Positions 1 through 6,578 of a DNA stretch of 12,969 nucleotides are shown in pieces. Source of the stretch: SIG459 sp045638085 (GTDB taxonomy: Bacteria > Bacillota > Clostridia > Oscillospirales > Oscillospiraceae); assembly GCA_045638085.1 (NCBI GenBank), contig JAZUAQ010000134.1, forward strand, positions 1 through 12,969, in the 5' to 3' direction. Numbering within the stretch: the first letter of the stretch is position 1; each line of letters begins with the position of its first letter. Under the pieces are notes generated by a model, which saw nothing but the letters and a program-made list of their open reading frames with translations, was not told the DNA's origin and ran no database searches. A program made the translations under genes and the position numbers.

Positions 1-436
1 CTTCAACACAGCGGGGAACGGCAACGCCGTTATCCAGAAGGTGTGCACAGCCTGTGCATTTCTGGGGCAACTCCAGTGCCGCGTTCCAGTATATTGCGCC
101 GTAGGGACAGGCGTCCACAAGCTCTTTCTGACCCACTGCCTTTTCGGGGTCGATAATTACAAGGCCGTCATCCCTGCGGTAAACTGCGCCGTCCTTTGCT
201 TTGGCGATGCAGGGGGCGTTTTTGCAATGGTTGCAGAAGGTGGGGGTGTAGTTAACCTTGACCTTGGGGATACTTCCCACAGTTTTCTGTTCAAGCTTGG
301 CCCAGAAATGTCCGGTCATGGGCTGCGGCTTTGCGTAAGGCATCCAGTCGTTGCCGCAGTGCTCGTCCTTGCAGACCAGCTGGCAGTTGTAGCAGCCGGT
401 GCATTTGGCTATATCAACTATAAATACTTTGCTCAT
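1..436 (-). CDS. Transhydroxylase-type 4Fe-4S electron-transfer subunit (beta), C-terminus outside window
   Basis: Partial gene: 145 residues are visible from the ATG at 436, and the rest lies beyond position 1. The protein is a ferredoxin-like subunit of the DMSO reductase superfamily, expected to carry electrons to or hold clusters beside the molybdenum subunit. Visible cysteine clusters are CTGCYNCQLVC (residues 12-22), CNHCKNAPC (68-76, with no fourth Cys close behind), the Cys of DACPYGAIYW (110) and CTGC (127-130). The stretch from about residue 65 to 135, including NAPC, GAVY, DGLVIIDPEKA and CPYGAIYWN, closely matches my memory of the Pelobacter acidigallici pyrogallol transhydroxylase beta subunit. 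There is no signal peptide or Tat motif, so it should be cytoplasmic. The ATG overlaps the TGA of the alpha gene (ATGA), and GGAGG lies 10 nt upstream, which suggests translational coupling. The family is well supported; the physiological substrate is not known. Confidence 0.9.
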   Translation of the reverse strand, partial: MSKVFIVDIAKCTGCYNCQLVCKDEHCGNDWMPYAKPQPMTGHFWAKLEQKTVGSIPKVKVNYTPTFCNHCKNAPCIAKAKDGAVYRRDDGLVIIDPEKAVGQKELVDACPYGAIYWNAALELPQKCTGCAHLLDNGVAVPRCVE

Positions 437-3174
437 ATAAGGTTGCCCTCCTTGTCTCCGCCAATGAGCCAGCCGTCAAGGCATACACCTGCGTCGGGGT
501 GAACTTTGCGGGCGAAGGCTTCGGGATAATCGCGCTTCCAGCCCTCCATTTCCTCGTCAGTAACCTTTTCAACTTCTACGAGGAAGCCGCTTGTGGCCAT
601 GCCGGTGCAGTTTTTGCTGGTCATTCCGGTGGGGGTGATGGAGTTTATGCATCCGCCGCGGTCAAGCCAGCCGGGGATGATGGGGTCGAGGCGGCTGCCG
701 TGGTCAATATAGCAGACCTGAGGCATAAGTCTCTCGGTGACGTAAGCACCTGCGAGAACGATGCCGCGCTCGTTATAGATTTTAACGATGTCGCCGTGGG
801 CAATGCCGCGCTTTTGCGCTTCGGCGGGGTTGATCCACACAGGCTCATACTGGTATCCGTCCTTGGCACGAACCTTCATGGTCTCAACCTCACGGTTCCA
901 GATGATGTCGTCGCACTGTGCGTGTACGCGCCAGCGTCCGTGGTTAGACATGCAGAGGAGAGGATACTTCTTTGCTCTTTCGGAGGAAAGACGCTCGTCG
1001 TGGGTCTCGCTCTTCTCGATCCAGTGGGGAACGGGAGGACGCTCGGGGTCATCAGGCATGTAGGTCTCGATGTCCTTGCTGGAATATTCCAGAAGACCGG
1101 TGGGGGTGGTGAGCTTGTTGTTTTCAGGGTCAGACCAGAACTTATAAAGTCCTGCAGGCTTCTCCTGTGCCTTGGGGTCGCAGGGGATAACGAAAACCTT
1201 ACGCTGCTTGAATTCTTCCCAGCTCATGGTGTCCTCGCAGCCGGTGGCCTTATAGAAGAAGCGGACACGCTCTGCCTCGGTGAGTTTTCCGGTGTAGGCG
1301 TCCACATATTCCTGCCCCAGCTTTTCGCAGACCTTCACGCAAACGTCAAAGTCGCTGAGGGATTCGCCAATGGGCTCAATGGAGGGCTCTTCCAGATAGA
1401 TGGACTGGAAAACGCCGCTGGAATAATCGTTGCCGATATCGGCCAGCTCATGCTTGGTTGCAACGGGGAGGATGAGGTCTGCAAAGTAGCAGTCGTTCTC
1501 AAGCCAGGGGTGCTGGATGACAAAGGTCTCGATGGATGGGTCACGGTAAGCGTCAATAAACATATTGCCGTGGTTCCAGCAGGTGACGTTGCAGGGTGCG
1601 GTGGACCAGAGCATGTGGACTCTGGACTGGCCGGGACGGGGGTAAGTTATCTTTTCAAACTGATAGATATTGGTGGGCTGACGGTAGTTGTTCTTGTCCG
1701 GCACCTGGCTGGAAGAGAACATATGCATACCGTACCACTCGGCATGACCATCCACAATTGCCTTCTGAACGAGGCAGCGGGGGATGAACTGGGTGGGGGC
1801 GGGGAACTGCTTGAAAAGGTCAACAAGCTCGGGTGCTCTCTCCTTCTGCTCGGGGGAGAGGACGAAACGCTTCATGTTGACGGTGTCGGGCAGGTCGCCC
1901 TTGATGGGACGCAGAGCGTCGCATATATGAGGCATGGGTACGCTCTTCACGGGGGTGAAGGGAACAGGGAAGTCCTTAGCCCACATATTCCACTCAATCA
2001 TCTTGGTCTGATGCACACCGGGACGACCCAGACCCTGCATGCCCAGAAGCATAACCTCAAGACGGGCAGGCTCGCTGGCATAAGGTCCGCGGATGTAGCT
2101 GCCGCCGTTGCCGTGGCAGATGCTGGTGGTGTTCTTTGCCCAGTGGCGGGCGAGAGCCTTGATGGTCCAGGGCTTAACGCCGCATTTTTCGCTGGCCCAT
2201 TTGGGTGTCTTGGGAATGCCGTCCTCTTCGCCCATAACATAGGCAACGAACTTATCGAAGCCGTAGGTGTGGGAGGCTATGTATTCCTTGTCATAGGTGC
2301 CCTCGGTGAGCCAGACATAGGCTATTGCAAGCTGCATTGCAGCATCGGTGTTAGGGAGAATGGGAATCCACTTGTCGGCGTGAACAGCTGCACCGTAGTT
2401 CAGGTCGGGGCAGATGTAAATCTGCTTAATGCCAAGCTCAGTGAACCAGAAGCAGAGGCGGGAGGGCAGATGCATGCCGAATCCGAGAGGAGTTACCTCG
2501 GGGTCGCAGCCCCAGAAGAGGAGAGAGTCGGAGTTCTTGGCCATGTCAGGGATGAGGTTGGCGGTGGGAGCCATCTCGCCTACGGGCTCGCAGCCCCAGA
2601 CATGCTTTGCGCCCCAGTACCAGCCTTCCCAGGAGTCCATGTTGCGCATCTGGAGGGTGTAGCCGCCAAGCAGAGAGAGCATACGGTTGGGGCAACCGTG
2701 GCTGGGGGAAACATTCTTGCCTTCTCCGTGCATATCGCTTTCGCAAAGAACTGCCTCGGGACCATAAGTGCGCTTCATGCGGAGAAGCTCGTCTGCGCAA
2801 ATCTGGGCAGCCTCGTCCCAGGAGATGCGGACGTAGCCGCTCTTGCCGCGGTTCTGAGGATTGCGCTCACCTTTGGGATCCCAGTCAACGCGTTTGAGGG
2901 GATACTTGACGCGGTTGGGGGAATAAACGCGAGACTTATAGCCCAGACCGAAATGGGTGGTGGGAATTCTCTCGGGGGGCACAAAGGTGGATCCGCGGGC
3001 TTCCATGGTCCAGGGATTGCAGTTGGCCTTTGTATATTCGGTATCGTAATGATAGGGACGAATGCGGGTCATTTTGCCTTCATTGCTGTCGACAACGCAG
3101 AGACCGCCGCTTTCGGGGCCCATAAGGCTGAAGCTGACAACAGCCTGATGTTCAGGGGTGAATTTATTGCTCAA
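433..3174 (-). CDS. Bis-molybdopterin enzyme, pyrogallol-phloroglucinol transhydroxylase / catechol dehydroxylase-like large subunit
   Basis: Large catalytic subunit of a DMSO reductase superfamily enzyme, 913 aa from the TTG at 3174. TTG is chosen over an ATG 75 nt upstream because AAAGGAGG lies 8 nt before it and because the upstream stretch contains the predicted promoter. The N-terminus lacks the CxxCxxxC cluster motif of formate dehydrogenases and nitrate reductases and has no Tat signal, as in transhydroxylase alpha. DSWEGWYWG (residues 180-188) matches the reference PDSWEGWHWGG, so Asp180 and Ser181 correspond to Asp174 and the molybdenum ligand Ser175 of the Pelobacter enzyme. His149 in DMHGEGKN lies near the position of His144. 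Tyr152 of the reference appears to align with Pro157. The C-terminal molybdopterin-binding domain spans about 735-875 and ends with DRGGCINSITP. The iron-sulfur partner follows with a 4-bp overlap. Likely chemistry is transfer, addition or removal of an aromatic hydroxyl; pyrogallol, gallate derivatives or catechols are only candidates. No molybdenum cofactor genes are nearby. Confidence 0.9.
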   Translation of the reverse strand: MSNKFTPEHQAVVSFSLMGPESGGLCVVDSNEGKMTRIRPYHYDTEYTKANCNPWTMEARGSTFVPPERIPTTHFGLGYKSRVYSPNRVKYPLKRVDWDPKGERNPQNRGKSGYVRISWDEAAQICADELLRMKRTYGPEAVLCESDMHGEGKNVSPSHGCPNRMLSLLGGYTLQMRNMDSWEGWYWGAKHVWGCEPVGEMAPTANLIPDMAKNSDSLLFWGCDPEVTPLGFGMHLPSRLCFWFTELGIKQIYICPDLNYGAAVHADKWIPILPNTDAAMQLAIAYVWLTEGTYDKEYIASHTYGFDKFVAYVMGEEDGIPKTPKWASEKCGVKPWTIKALARHWAKNTTSICHGNGGSYIRGPYASEPARLEVMLLGMQGLGRPGVHQTKMIEWNMWAKDFPVPFTPVKSVPMPHICDALRPIKGDLPDTVNMKRFVLSPEQKERAPELVDLFKQFPAPTQFIPRCLVQKAIVDGHAEWYGMHMFSSSQVPDKNNYRQPTNIYQFEKITYPRPGQSRVHMLWSTAPCNVTCWNHGNMFIDAYRDPSIETFVIQHPWLENDCYFADLILPVATKHELADIGNDYSSGVFQSIYLEEPSIEPIGESLSDFDVCVKVCEKLGQEYVDAYTGKLTEAERVRFFYKATGCEDTMSWEEFKQRKVFVIPCDPKAQEKPAGLYKFWSDPENNKLTTPTGLLEYSSKDIETYMPDDPERPPVPHWIEKSETHDERLSSERAKKYPLLCMSNHGRWRVHAQCDDIIWNREVETMKVRAKDGYQYEPVWINPAEAQKRGIAHGDIVKIYNERGIVLAGAYVTERLMPQVCYIDHGSRLDPIIPGWLDRGGCINSITPTGMTSKNCTGMATSGFLVEVEKVTDEEMEGWKRDYPEAFARKVHPDAGVCLDGWLIGGDKEGNLI

Positions 3175-3182
3175 TGCAGTTT

Positions 3183-3190
3183 CCTCCTTT
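3183..3190 (-). promoter_or_regulatory. Ribosome binding site that fixes the TTG start of the molybdoenzyme gene
   Basis: On the minus strand AAAGGAGG is followed after 8 nt by TTG AGC AAT. No such site precedes the longer ATG start at 3249, which would also place the start codon inside the predicted -35 element. This makes the non-ATG start the better choice. Confidence 0.8.
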
Positions 3191-3204
3191 TCGGACGGAT
3201 ACTT

Positions 3205-3222
3205 ATATTTCGTCAGAAATAT
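3205..3222. promoter_or_regulatory. Candidate operator: 18-bp palindrome at the transcription start of the molybdoenzyme operon
   Basis: ATATTTC-GTCA-GAAATAT has perfect 7-bp arms around a 4-nt centre. It touches the last two bases of the -10 box (3221-3226) and covers the predicted start site near 3214. A dimeric repressor bound here would block initiation, so the operon may be inducible. No regulator gene is visible in the window; the function is inferred from position and symmetry only. Confidence 0.45.
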
Positions 3223-3249
3223 TATATCAGCAAAAATGTAATAAGGCAA
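3221..3249 (-). promoter_or_regulatory. Sigma-A-type promoter of the molybdoenzyme operon
   Basis: On the minus strand the -35 is TTGCCT (3244-3249), the spacer is 17 bp, and the -10 is a perfect TATAAT (3221-3226) preceded by TG one base upstream (extended -10). It lies 47 bp before the TTG start, giving a leader of about 40 nt. It lies between dut and the molybdoenzyme gene, so the operon need not depend on dut transcription. Confidence 0.75.
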
Positions 3250-3283
3250 ATGGAATTATGCCCTCGAAAAGGCATATTGTGAC

Positions 3284-3721
3284 TTATTTGCCGGTGCTGC
3301 CAAAGCCGCCTGCGCCTCTTTCCGTTTCGGGAAGGGTGTCGCACTCTTCAAACTCGACGGGGAGATAGGGCATAATAACAAGCTGAGCAATGCGCTCGCC
3401 GTGGCTCACGCTGCGGGTGGTGTCGCTGTCGTTGTGGAGGGCGATTATATACTCGCCTCTGTAGTCGCTATCGCATACGCCAACGCAGTTGGCAGGACGG
3501 AGACCCTCCTTGGTGGCAAGACCGCTGCGGGCAAATATGGCGCCGAAATAGCCCTCAGGGACGGCCAGAGAAAGACCGGTGCCAATCTTTGCAGTGGTGT
3601 GTGGGGCGATTTCTACGTCTCCTTCGGGCAGGCAGGCGTAAAGGTCATAGCCCGCTGCATAGGCGGAACCTGAGGTGGGGATTTTTGCTTCCTCGCGAAG
3701 CTTTTTTATCTTGATAAGCAT
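3284..3721 (-). CDS. dut: Deoxyuridine 5'-triphosphate nucleotidohydrolase (dUTPase)
   Basis: Hydrolyses dUTP to dUMP and pyrophosphate, keeping uracil out of DNA and supplying dUMP for thymidylate synthesis; cytoplasmic homotrimer. The 145-aa length is normal for the trimeric family and all five motifs are present: AGYDLYA (residues 23-29), ARSGLA (64-69), GVCDSDYRGEY (81-91, with the catalytic Asp and substrate-binding Tyr region), GERIAQLV (108-115) and the C-terminal arm RGAGGFGSTGK (135-145). The ATG at 3721 has AGGAGG upstream. It is a single gene with its own promoter, divergent from the cysE leader, and followed by the molybdoenzyme operon. No clear terminator separates them, so some readthrough is possible. 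Confidence 0.97.
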   Translation of the reverse strand: MLIKIKKLREEAKIPTSGSAYAAGYDLYACLPEGDVEIAPHTTAKIGTGLSLAVPEGYFGAIFARSGLATKEGLRPANCVGVCDSDYRGEYIIALHNDSDTTRSVSHGERIAQLVIMPYLPVEFEECDTLPETERGAGGFGSTGK

Positions 3722-3756
3722 AGTGCGTCCTCCTGAACAGCTGATTTCTTGAATAT

Positions 3757-3785
3757 ATTTTATCTTAAAAATGCCAATAATTCAA
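3757..3785 (-). promoter_or_regulatory. Promoter of dut
   Basis: Minus-strand TTGAAT (3780-3785), 17-bp spacer, TAAAAT (3757-3762), 36 bp before the dut start codon. Its -35 lies 18 bp from the -35 of the plus-strand cysE promoter, a back-to-back arrangement. Confidence 0.6.
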
Positions 3786-3803
3786 GGGGAAGCCTCTTCC
3801 GCC

Positions 3804-3832
3804 TTGACACAGATGTGGGCAAATGATAATAT
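3804..3832 (+). promoter_or_regulatory. Promoter of the T-box / cysE-cysS-coaX unit
   Basis: Perfect -35 TTGACA (3804-3809), 17-bp spacer, -10 TAATAT (3827-3832) with an extended TG one base upstream. It places the transcript start near 3839, just before T-box Stem I. A strong constitutive promoter followed by attenuation in the leader is the usual layout for T-box genes. Confidence 0.8.
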
Positions 3833-3838
3833 ACTGAT

Positions 3839-4100
3839 GTTGTGAATATCATCAGGCAATGAAAGGGAAAAGTAGCGCCACAAACCTTGCCACAGAGAGA
3901 TGCCGCCATGGCTGGAAGCGGTGTTGTTAAGGATGGTGCGAAAATGCGCCCCGGAGCCTTCCGAGGAGGAAATGCCTCTGCGTATCGGCTGCGATAAAGC
4001 TGCAAGCCGCGATTAAAGCCGCGGCGGAGTTAAAAGCGGGAGTGGAACCGCGCGAAGAATTTTCGCGCCTCTCATGGGAAAACCATGAGGGGCGCTTTTT
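3839..4100 (+). promoter_or_regulatory. T-box leader, tRNA-Cys responsive (UGC specifier)
   Basis: A leader RNA that binds uncharged tRNA-Cys and then favours an antiterminator. The diagnostic T-box sequence TGGAACCGCG is at 4043-4052. The Stem I base pairs AGGC (3854-3857) with GCCT (3956-3959), with an AATGA/GGA internal loop above it, followed by an AGTA box (3871-3874). The AGAGAG motif (3894-3899) and GCTGGAAG (3911-3918) form the distal tRNA-elbow region. CGAAAA before TGC (3945-3947) resembles the specifier loop of known glycine T-boxes, which identifies Cys; a second TGC at 3937-3939 would give the same residue. The antiterminator can pair GAG of 4040-4042 with CTC of 4069-4073, competing with the terminator stem. 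A Cys specifier fits the downstream cysE and cysS genes. Confidence 0.92.
4065..4100 (+). terminator. Intrinsic terminator of the T-box attenuator
   Basis: A 13-bp stem (4065-4077 with 4083-4095, one U-G wobble), loop GAAAA, then TTTTT (4096-4100). It lies 33 bp before the cysE start and overlaps the 3' half of the antiterminator, the expected mutually exclusive arrangement. Confidence 0.93.
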
Positions 4101-4133
4101 GTTTCAGATTTTTCCCAAGTCAGGGAGGACAGT

Positions 4134-4757
4134 ATGTTTTCAGAACTTAAAGAACTTATAGAAGCCTATAAGGCTCGCGATCCTGCTGCCCGAAGCAGCA
4201 TGGAAATAATGCTTCTCTATCCGGGCATCAAAGCTGTGCGCGCTCATAGAAAAGCTCATTGGTGCTATACCCACGGTCACTTTTTCCTTGCCCGTTGGAT
4301 AAGCCAGAGAACCCGCCGCCGTACGGGAATCGAAATCCATCCCGGTGCAACAATAGGAAAAAGACTGGTCATCGACCACGGCATGGGAATCGTGATAGGC
4401 GAAACCGCCGAGATCGGCGATGACTGCCTCATTTACCACGGTGTCACCTTGGGCGGTACCGGCAAGGACCACGGAAAGCGCCACCCCACCATCGGCAACA
4501 ACGTCCTGATCGGCAACGGAGCAAAAATCCTCGGTCCCTTCACTGTGGGCGACAACAGCCGCATCGCTGCAAACAGCGTTGTGCTCACGGAGATACCCCC
4601 CAACTCCACCGCCGTTGGCGTTCCTGCCCGTGTGGTGAAGCGTGACGGCGTGAAGATGAACTATGTTTCCGAAGTTGACGTTGTATCCGTCACCGACCCC
4701 ATTGCTGCAGAGCTTGCCGCATTGCGCGAGCGCATAGAGCAGCTTGAAAGAGAATAA
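4134..4757 (+). CDS. cysE: Serine O-acetyltransferase
   Basis: Makes O-acetyl-L-serine from serine and acetyl-CoA, the committed step of cysteine synthesis; cytoplasmic. The 207-aa protein has a short N-terminal helical part (residues 1-60) and a left-handed beta-helix of hexapeptide repeats (about 65-165). Signatures are IEIHPGATIG (66-75), IDHGMGIVIGETAEIG (80-95, with Asp81/His82 at the active site), GVTLGGTGK (103-111) and KRHPTIG (115-121). The active-site acid 15 residues before the His is Glu67, as I recall for the Bacillus enzyme, rather than the Asp of Escherichia coli. The short length is that of the Gram-positive form. ATG at 4134 has AGGGAGG upstream. First gene after the Cys T-box, so expressed when tRNA-Cys is uncharged. 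Confidence 0.96.
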   Translation: MFSELKELIEAYKARDPAARSSMEIMLLYPGIKAVRAHRKAHWCYTHGHFFLARWISQRTRRRTGIEIHPGATIGKRLVIDHGMGIVIGETAEIGDDCLIYHGVTLGGTGKDHGKRHPTIGNNVLIGNGAKILGPFTVGDNSRIAANSVVLTEIPPNSTAVGVPARVVKRDGVKMNYVSEVDVVSVTDPIAAELAALRERIEQLERE

Positions 4758-4847
4758 TATGGCCTGAGCAATATAATCCAAATCCGTTTCTGAAATCATA
4801 TCCGTCGGCATTGCTGCGTTATCGGCTTTTGAAGTCGGGGCGTTAAG

Positions 4848-4871
4848 AAAATATGCCGGTGGCATATTTTT
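4848..4871. terminator. Perfect 10-bp hairpin with T-run, possible attenuating terminator between cysE and cysS
   Basis: AAAATATGCC, loop GGT, GGCATATTTT, then one further T. The stem is perfect but mostly A/T, and its T-run belongs partly to the stem. It is symmetric, so it could act on either strand. If active it would lower cysS and coaX expression relative to cysE. Confidence 0.4.
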
Positions 4872-4873
4872 AG

Positions 4874-4905
4874 CCTCCGACCGCAGCAGCTATGCTGCGA
4901 GGAGG
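4874..4905. other. Two-part hairpin inside the cysE-cysS element
   Basis: Outer stem CCTCC (4874-4878) with GGAGG (4901-4905), a 3/1-nt internal loop, then inner stem CGCAGCA (4882-4888) with TGCTGCG (4893-4899) around a GCTA loop. It contains a GGAGG but no start codon at useful distance, so I do not read it as a ribosome binding site. Confidence 0.55.
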
Positions 4906-4975
4906 GAAGCTGGTAAAGCCCATCTACAAGCCTCTGCCTTGCGCTGCCTTAGTATATGAGTTCAGAAATCTTCGA

Positions 4976-5058
4976 CTCCACGGAAATGGATTTTTATGTC
5001 GGGACGTTAAAAATGTAATAAGAAAAATAAATATGACGCTAAAATCCATTCCGTGGAG
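4976..5058. other. Long 18-bp stem with one bulged A and a 46-nt A-rich loop
   Basis: CTCCACGG/CCGTGGAG continues into ATGGATTTT/AAAATCCAT, with a single extra A in the left arm. Arms are 4976-4994 and 5041-5058. The right arm ends exactly where the right terminal inverted repeat begins (5059), so the two stems could stack. The loop contains the second direct-repeat copy. Confidence 0.65.
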
Positions 5059-5099
5059 CGGATTCGGATTATATAGCTCAGACCAAAGGAGAAATATAT

Positions 5100-6554
5100 A
5101 TGCAGATTTATAACAGTGCCACCAGACAGCGCGAGGAGTTCGTGCCCAACAATCCCGATATCGTTAAGATGTATACCTGCGGCCCCACCGTGTATCACTT
5201 TGCCCATATCGGCAACCTCCGCAGCTATATCATGGAGGATATACTTGAAAAATATCTCCGTTTCGCCGGCTATAACGTGAAGCGCGTTATGAACATCACT
5301 GACGTTGGCCACCTGACCAGCGATGCCGACGAGGGCGAGGATAAGATGCTCAAGGGAGCAAAGCGTGAGAATAAGACCGTTATGGATATAGCCAAGTTCT
5401 ATACCGACGCTTTCTTCTCCGACTGCGAAAAGCTTAACATCAAGCGCCCCGACGTGGTGGAACCCGCCACCGCCTGCATAGGCGAATATATCCAGATAAT
5501 CGAAAAGCTTATGGACACCGGCTATGCTTATTTCTCCGGCGGCAATGTCTATTTCGATACCTCCAAAATGGAGAAGTATTATATCTTTAATGACTTCAAC
5601 GCTGAAGACCTTGCCGAAGGCGTTCGCGAAGGTGTTGAGGCAGACTCCAATAAGCGCAATAAGAATGACTTCGTCCTTTGGTTCACCAAGTCCAAGTTTG
5701 AGGATCAGCCTCTCAAATGGGATTCTCCCTGGGGTGTTGGTTACCCCGGCTGGCACATTGAGTGCAGCGGCATTTCCATGAAGCATCTGGGCGAGGATCT
5801 GGACATCCACTGCGGCGGCATAGATAACGCTTTCCCCCACCACACCAATGAAATTGCCCAGTCTGAGGCATATTTGGGACACAAATGGTGCAATTATTGG
5901 ATGCATGTCCTCCACTTGAACACCAATTCCGGAAAAATGAGCAAGTCCAGCGGCGAGTTCCTCACAGTCTCTCTCCTTGAGGAAAAGGGCTATGACCCCC
6001 TGGCTTACCGCCTGTTCTGCCTCCAGAGTCATTACCGCAAGAGCCTTGTTTTCAGTTGGGAAAATCTTGATAATGCCGTTGTCACCTATAATAAGCTTAT
6101 AGGCAAGATTGCCGCACTGAAGGATGAAGGCGAAGTTGAAGAAGCCGCATTCACCGCCCTGAAGGAAAAGTTCTCCGCAGCGCTGGATAACGATCTGAAC
6201 ACCTCCCTTGCAGTAACCGCCATTTATGATGTGCTGAAGGCAAAGACCACCGACGCAACCAAGCTTGCAGCCCTTGCAAAGTTTGACGAGGTTCTGGGTC
6301 TTGACCTTATAAAGAAGGCTGCAGCCAAGCGCGAAGCCGATGCAAAGGCAAAGGCTGCCGCTGCAAATGTTGCCTTTGCAGTTATCAGCGAGGACGGCGA
6401 AGTGGATAAGGCTGTTGAAGCACTCATCCTTGCCCGCCGCGATGCCAAGAAGGCAAAGAATTTTGCTGAGGCTGACCGCATCCGCGATGAGCTTAAGGCA
6501 ATGGGCATAGAACTCACTGATATTCCCAACGGAGCAAAGTGGAAGAGAATATAA
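5100..6554 (+). CDS. cysS: Cysteinyl-tRNA synthetase
   Basis: Class I synthetase that charges tRNA-Cys with cysteine using ATP; cytoplasmic. The 484-aa length is normal. The Rossmann-fold ATP signature is HIGN (residues 36-39) and the KMSKS loop is at 279-283. The zinc site that selects cysteine is complete: Cys27, Cys222, His247 and Glu251; the 222-247-251 spacing equals the 209-234-238 spacing of the E. coli enzyme. WHIECS (218-223) and the C-terminal helical anticodon region with RRDAKKAKNFAEADRIRDEL are typical. The stretch near residues 400-425 is unusually rich in Ala and Lys (KREADAKAKAAAA), probably a helical linker. The ATG at 5100 has AAAGGAG upstream. It lies downstream of the Cys T-box, although the inverted-repeat element separates it from cysE. 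Confidence 0.98.
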   Translation: MQIYNSATRQREEFVPNNPDIVKMYTCGPTVYHFAHIGNLRSYIMEDILEKYLRFAGYNVKRVMNITDVGHLTSDADEGEDKMLKGAKRENKTVMDIAKFYTDAFFSDCEKLNIKRPDVVEPATACIGEYIQIIEKLMDTGYAYFSGGNVYFDTSKMEKYYIFNDFNAEDLAEGVREGVEADSNKRNKNDFVLWFTKSKFEDQPLKWDSPWGVGYPGWHIECSGISMKHLGEDLDIHCGGIDNAFPHHTNEIAQSEAYLGHKWCNYWMHVLHLNTNSGKMSKSSGEFLTVSLLEEKGYDPLAYRLFCLQSHYRKSLVFSWENLDNAVVTYNKLIGKIAALKDEGEVEEAAFTALKEKFSAALDNDLNTSLAVTAIYDVLKAKTTDATKLAALAKFDEVLGLDLIKKAAAKREADAKAKAAAANVAFAVISEDGEVDKAVEALILARRDAKKAKNFAEADRIRDELKAMGIELTDIPNGAKWKRI

Positions 6555-6578
6555 ATAATACCGACAGGAGTGGAGAAA

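Larger units (their letters stand above)
4834..5010 (+). repeat. Direct repeat pair GTCGGG(G/A)CGTTAA inside the element
   Basis: Copies lie at 4834-4846 and 4998-5010, 12 of 13 bases identical and in the same orientation. Both are preceded by a run of T and followed by A-rich sequence. This suggests the two halves of the element share ancestry or that the motif is a binding site; its role is unknown. Confidence 0.5.
4760..5085. repeat. 326-bp non-coding element with 27-nt inverted ends between cysE and cysS
   Basis: This fills the cysE-cysS gap. Its ends, 4760-4786 and the reverse complement of 5059-5085, match at 24 of 27 positions; the shared core is TGGyCTGAGCwATATAATCC. Three hairpins lie inside (4848-4871, 4874-4905, 4976-5058), plus a direct repeat GTCGGG(G/A)CGTTAA. 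The right end abuts the cysS ribosome binding site, and the left end begins 3 bp after the cysE stop. I see no target-site duplication and no credible gene inside. It could be a non-autonomous insertion (MITE/REP-like) or a folded RNA domain of the operon transcript in which the ends form the closing stem. Confidence 0.7.

Noticed and set aside
41..502. Plus-strand 153-codon frame over the beta subunit
   Set aside because: The opposite strand carries the cysteine clusters and a coupled start codon.
3257..3276. Stem-loop TATGCC/GGCATA after dut as a dut terminator
   Set aside because: Only 6 bp, with an 8-nt loop and no T-run on the minus strand.
499..3282. Open plus-strand frame of about 927 codons opposite the molybdoenzyme gene
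   Set aside because: It is a mirror of the real gene's codon use, which avoids codons that read as stops on the other strand. Composition is low in charge pattern and motifs, there is no ribosome binding site, and the opposite strand has clear family motifs.
4140..4865. Minus-strand frame starting inside the inverted-repeat element and running opposite cysE
   Set aside because: The first 35 or so codons look protein-like, but they are the element's left end; the rest is the antisense of cysE. I see no support for a gene.
4760..5085. Target-site duplication flanking the inverted-repeat element
   Set aside because: Bases outside the two ends (AATAATA and AAGGAG) do not match, so transposition cannot be shown from this window alone.
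4892..5113. Plus-strand 73-codon frame inside the inverted-repeat element
   Set aside because: It runs through the long hairpin and into cysS out of frame, and has no ribosome binding site. Best read as repeat sequence.
5007..6032. Minus-strand frame of about 341 codons opposite cysS
   Set aside because: Antisense shadow of cysS, no ribosome binding site, no motif.
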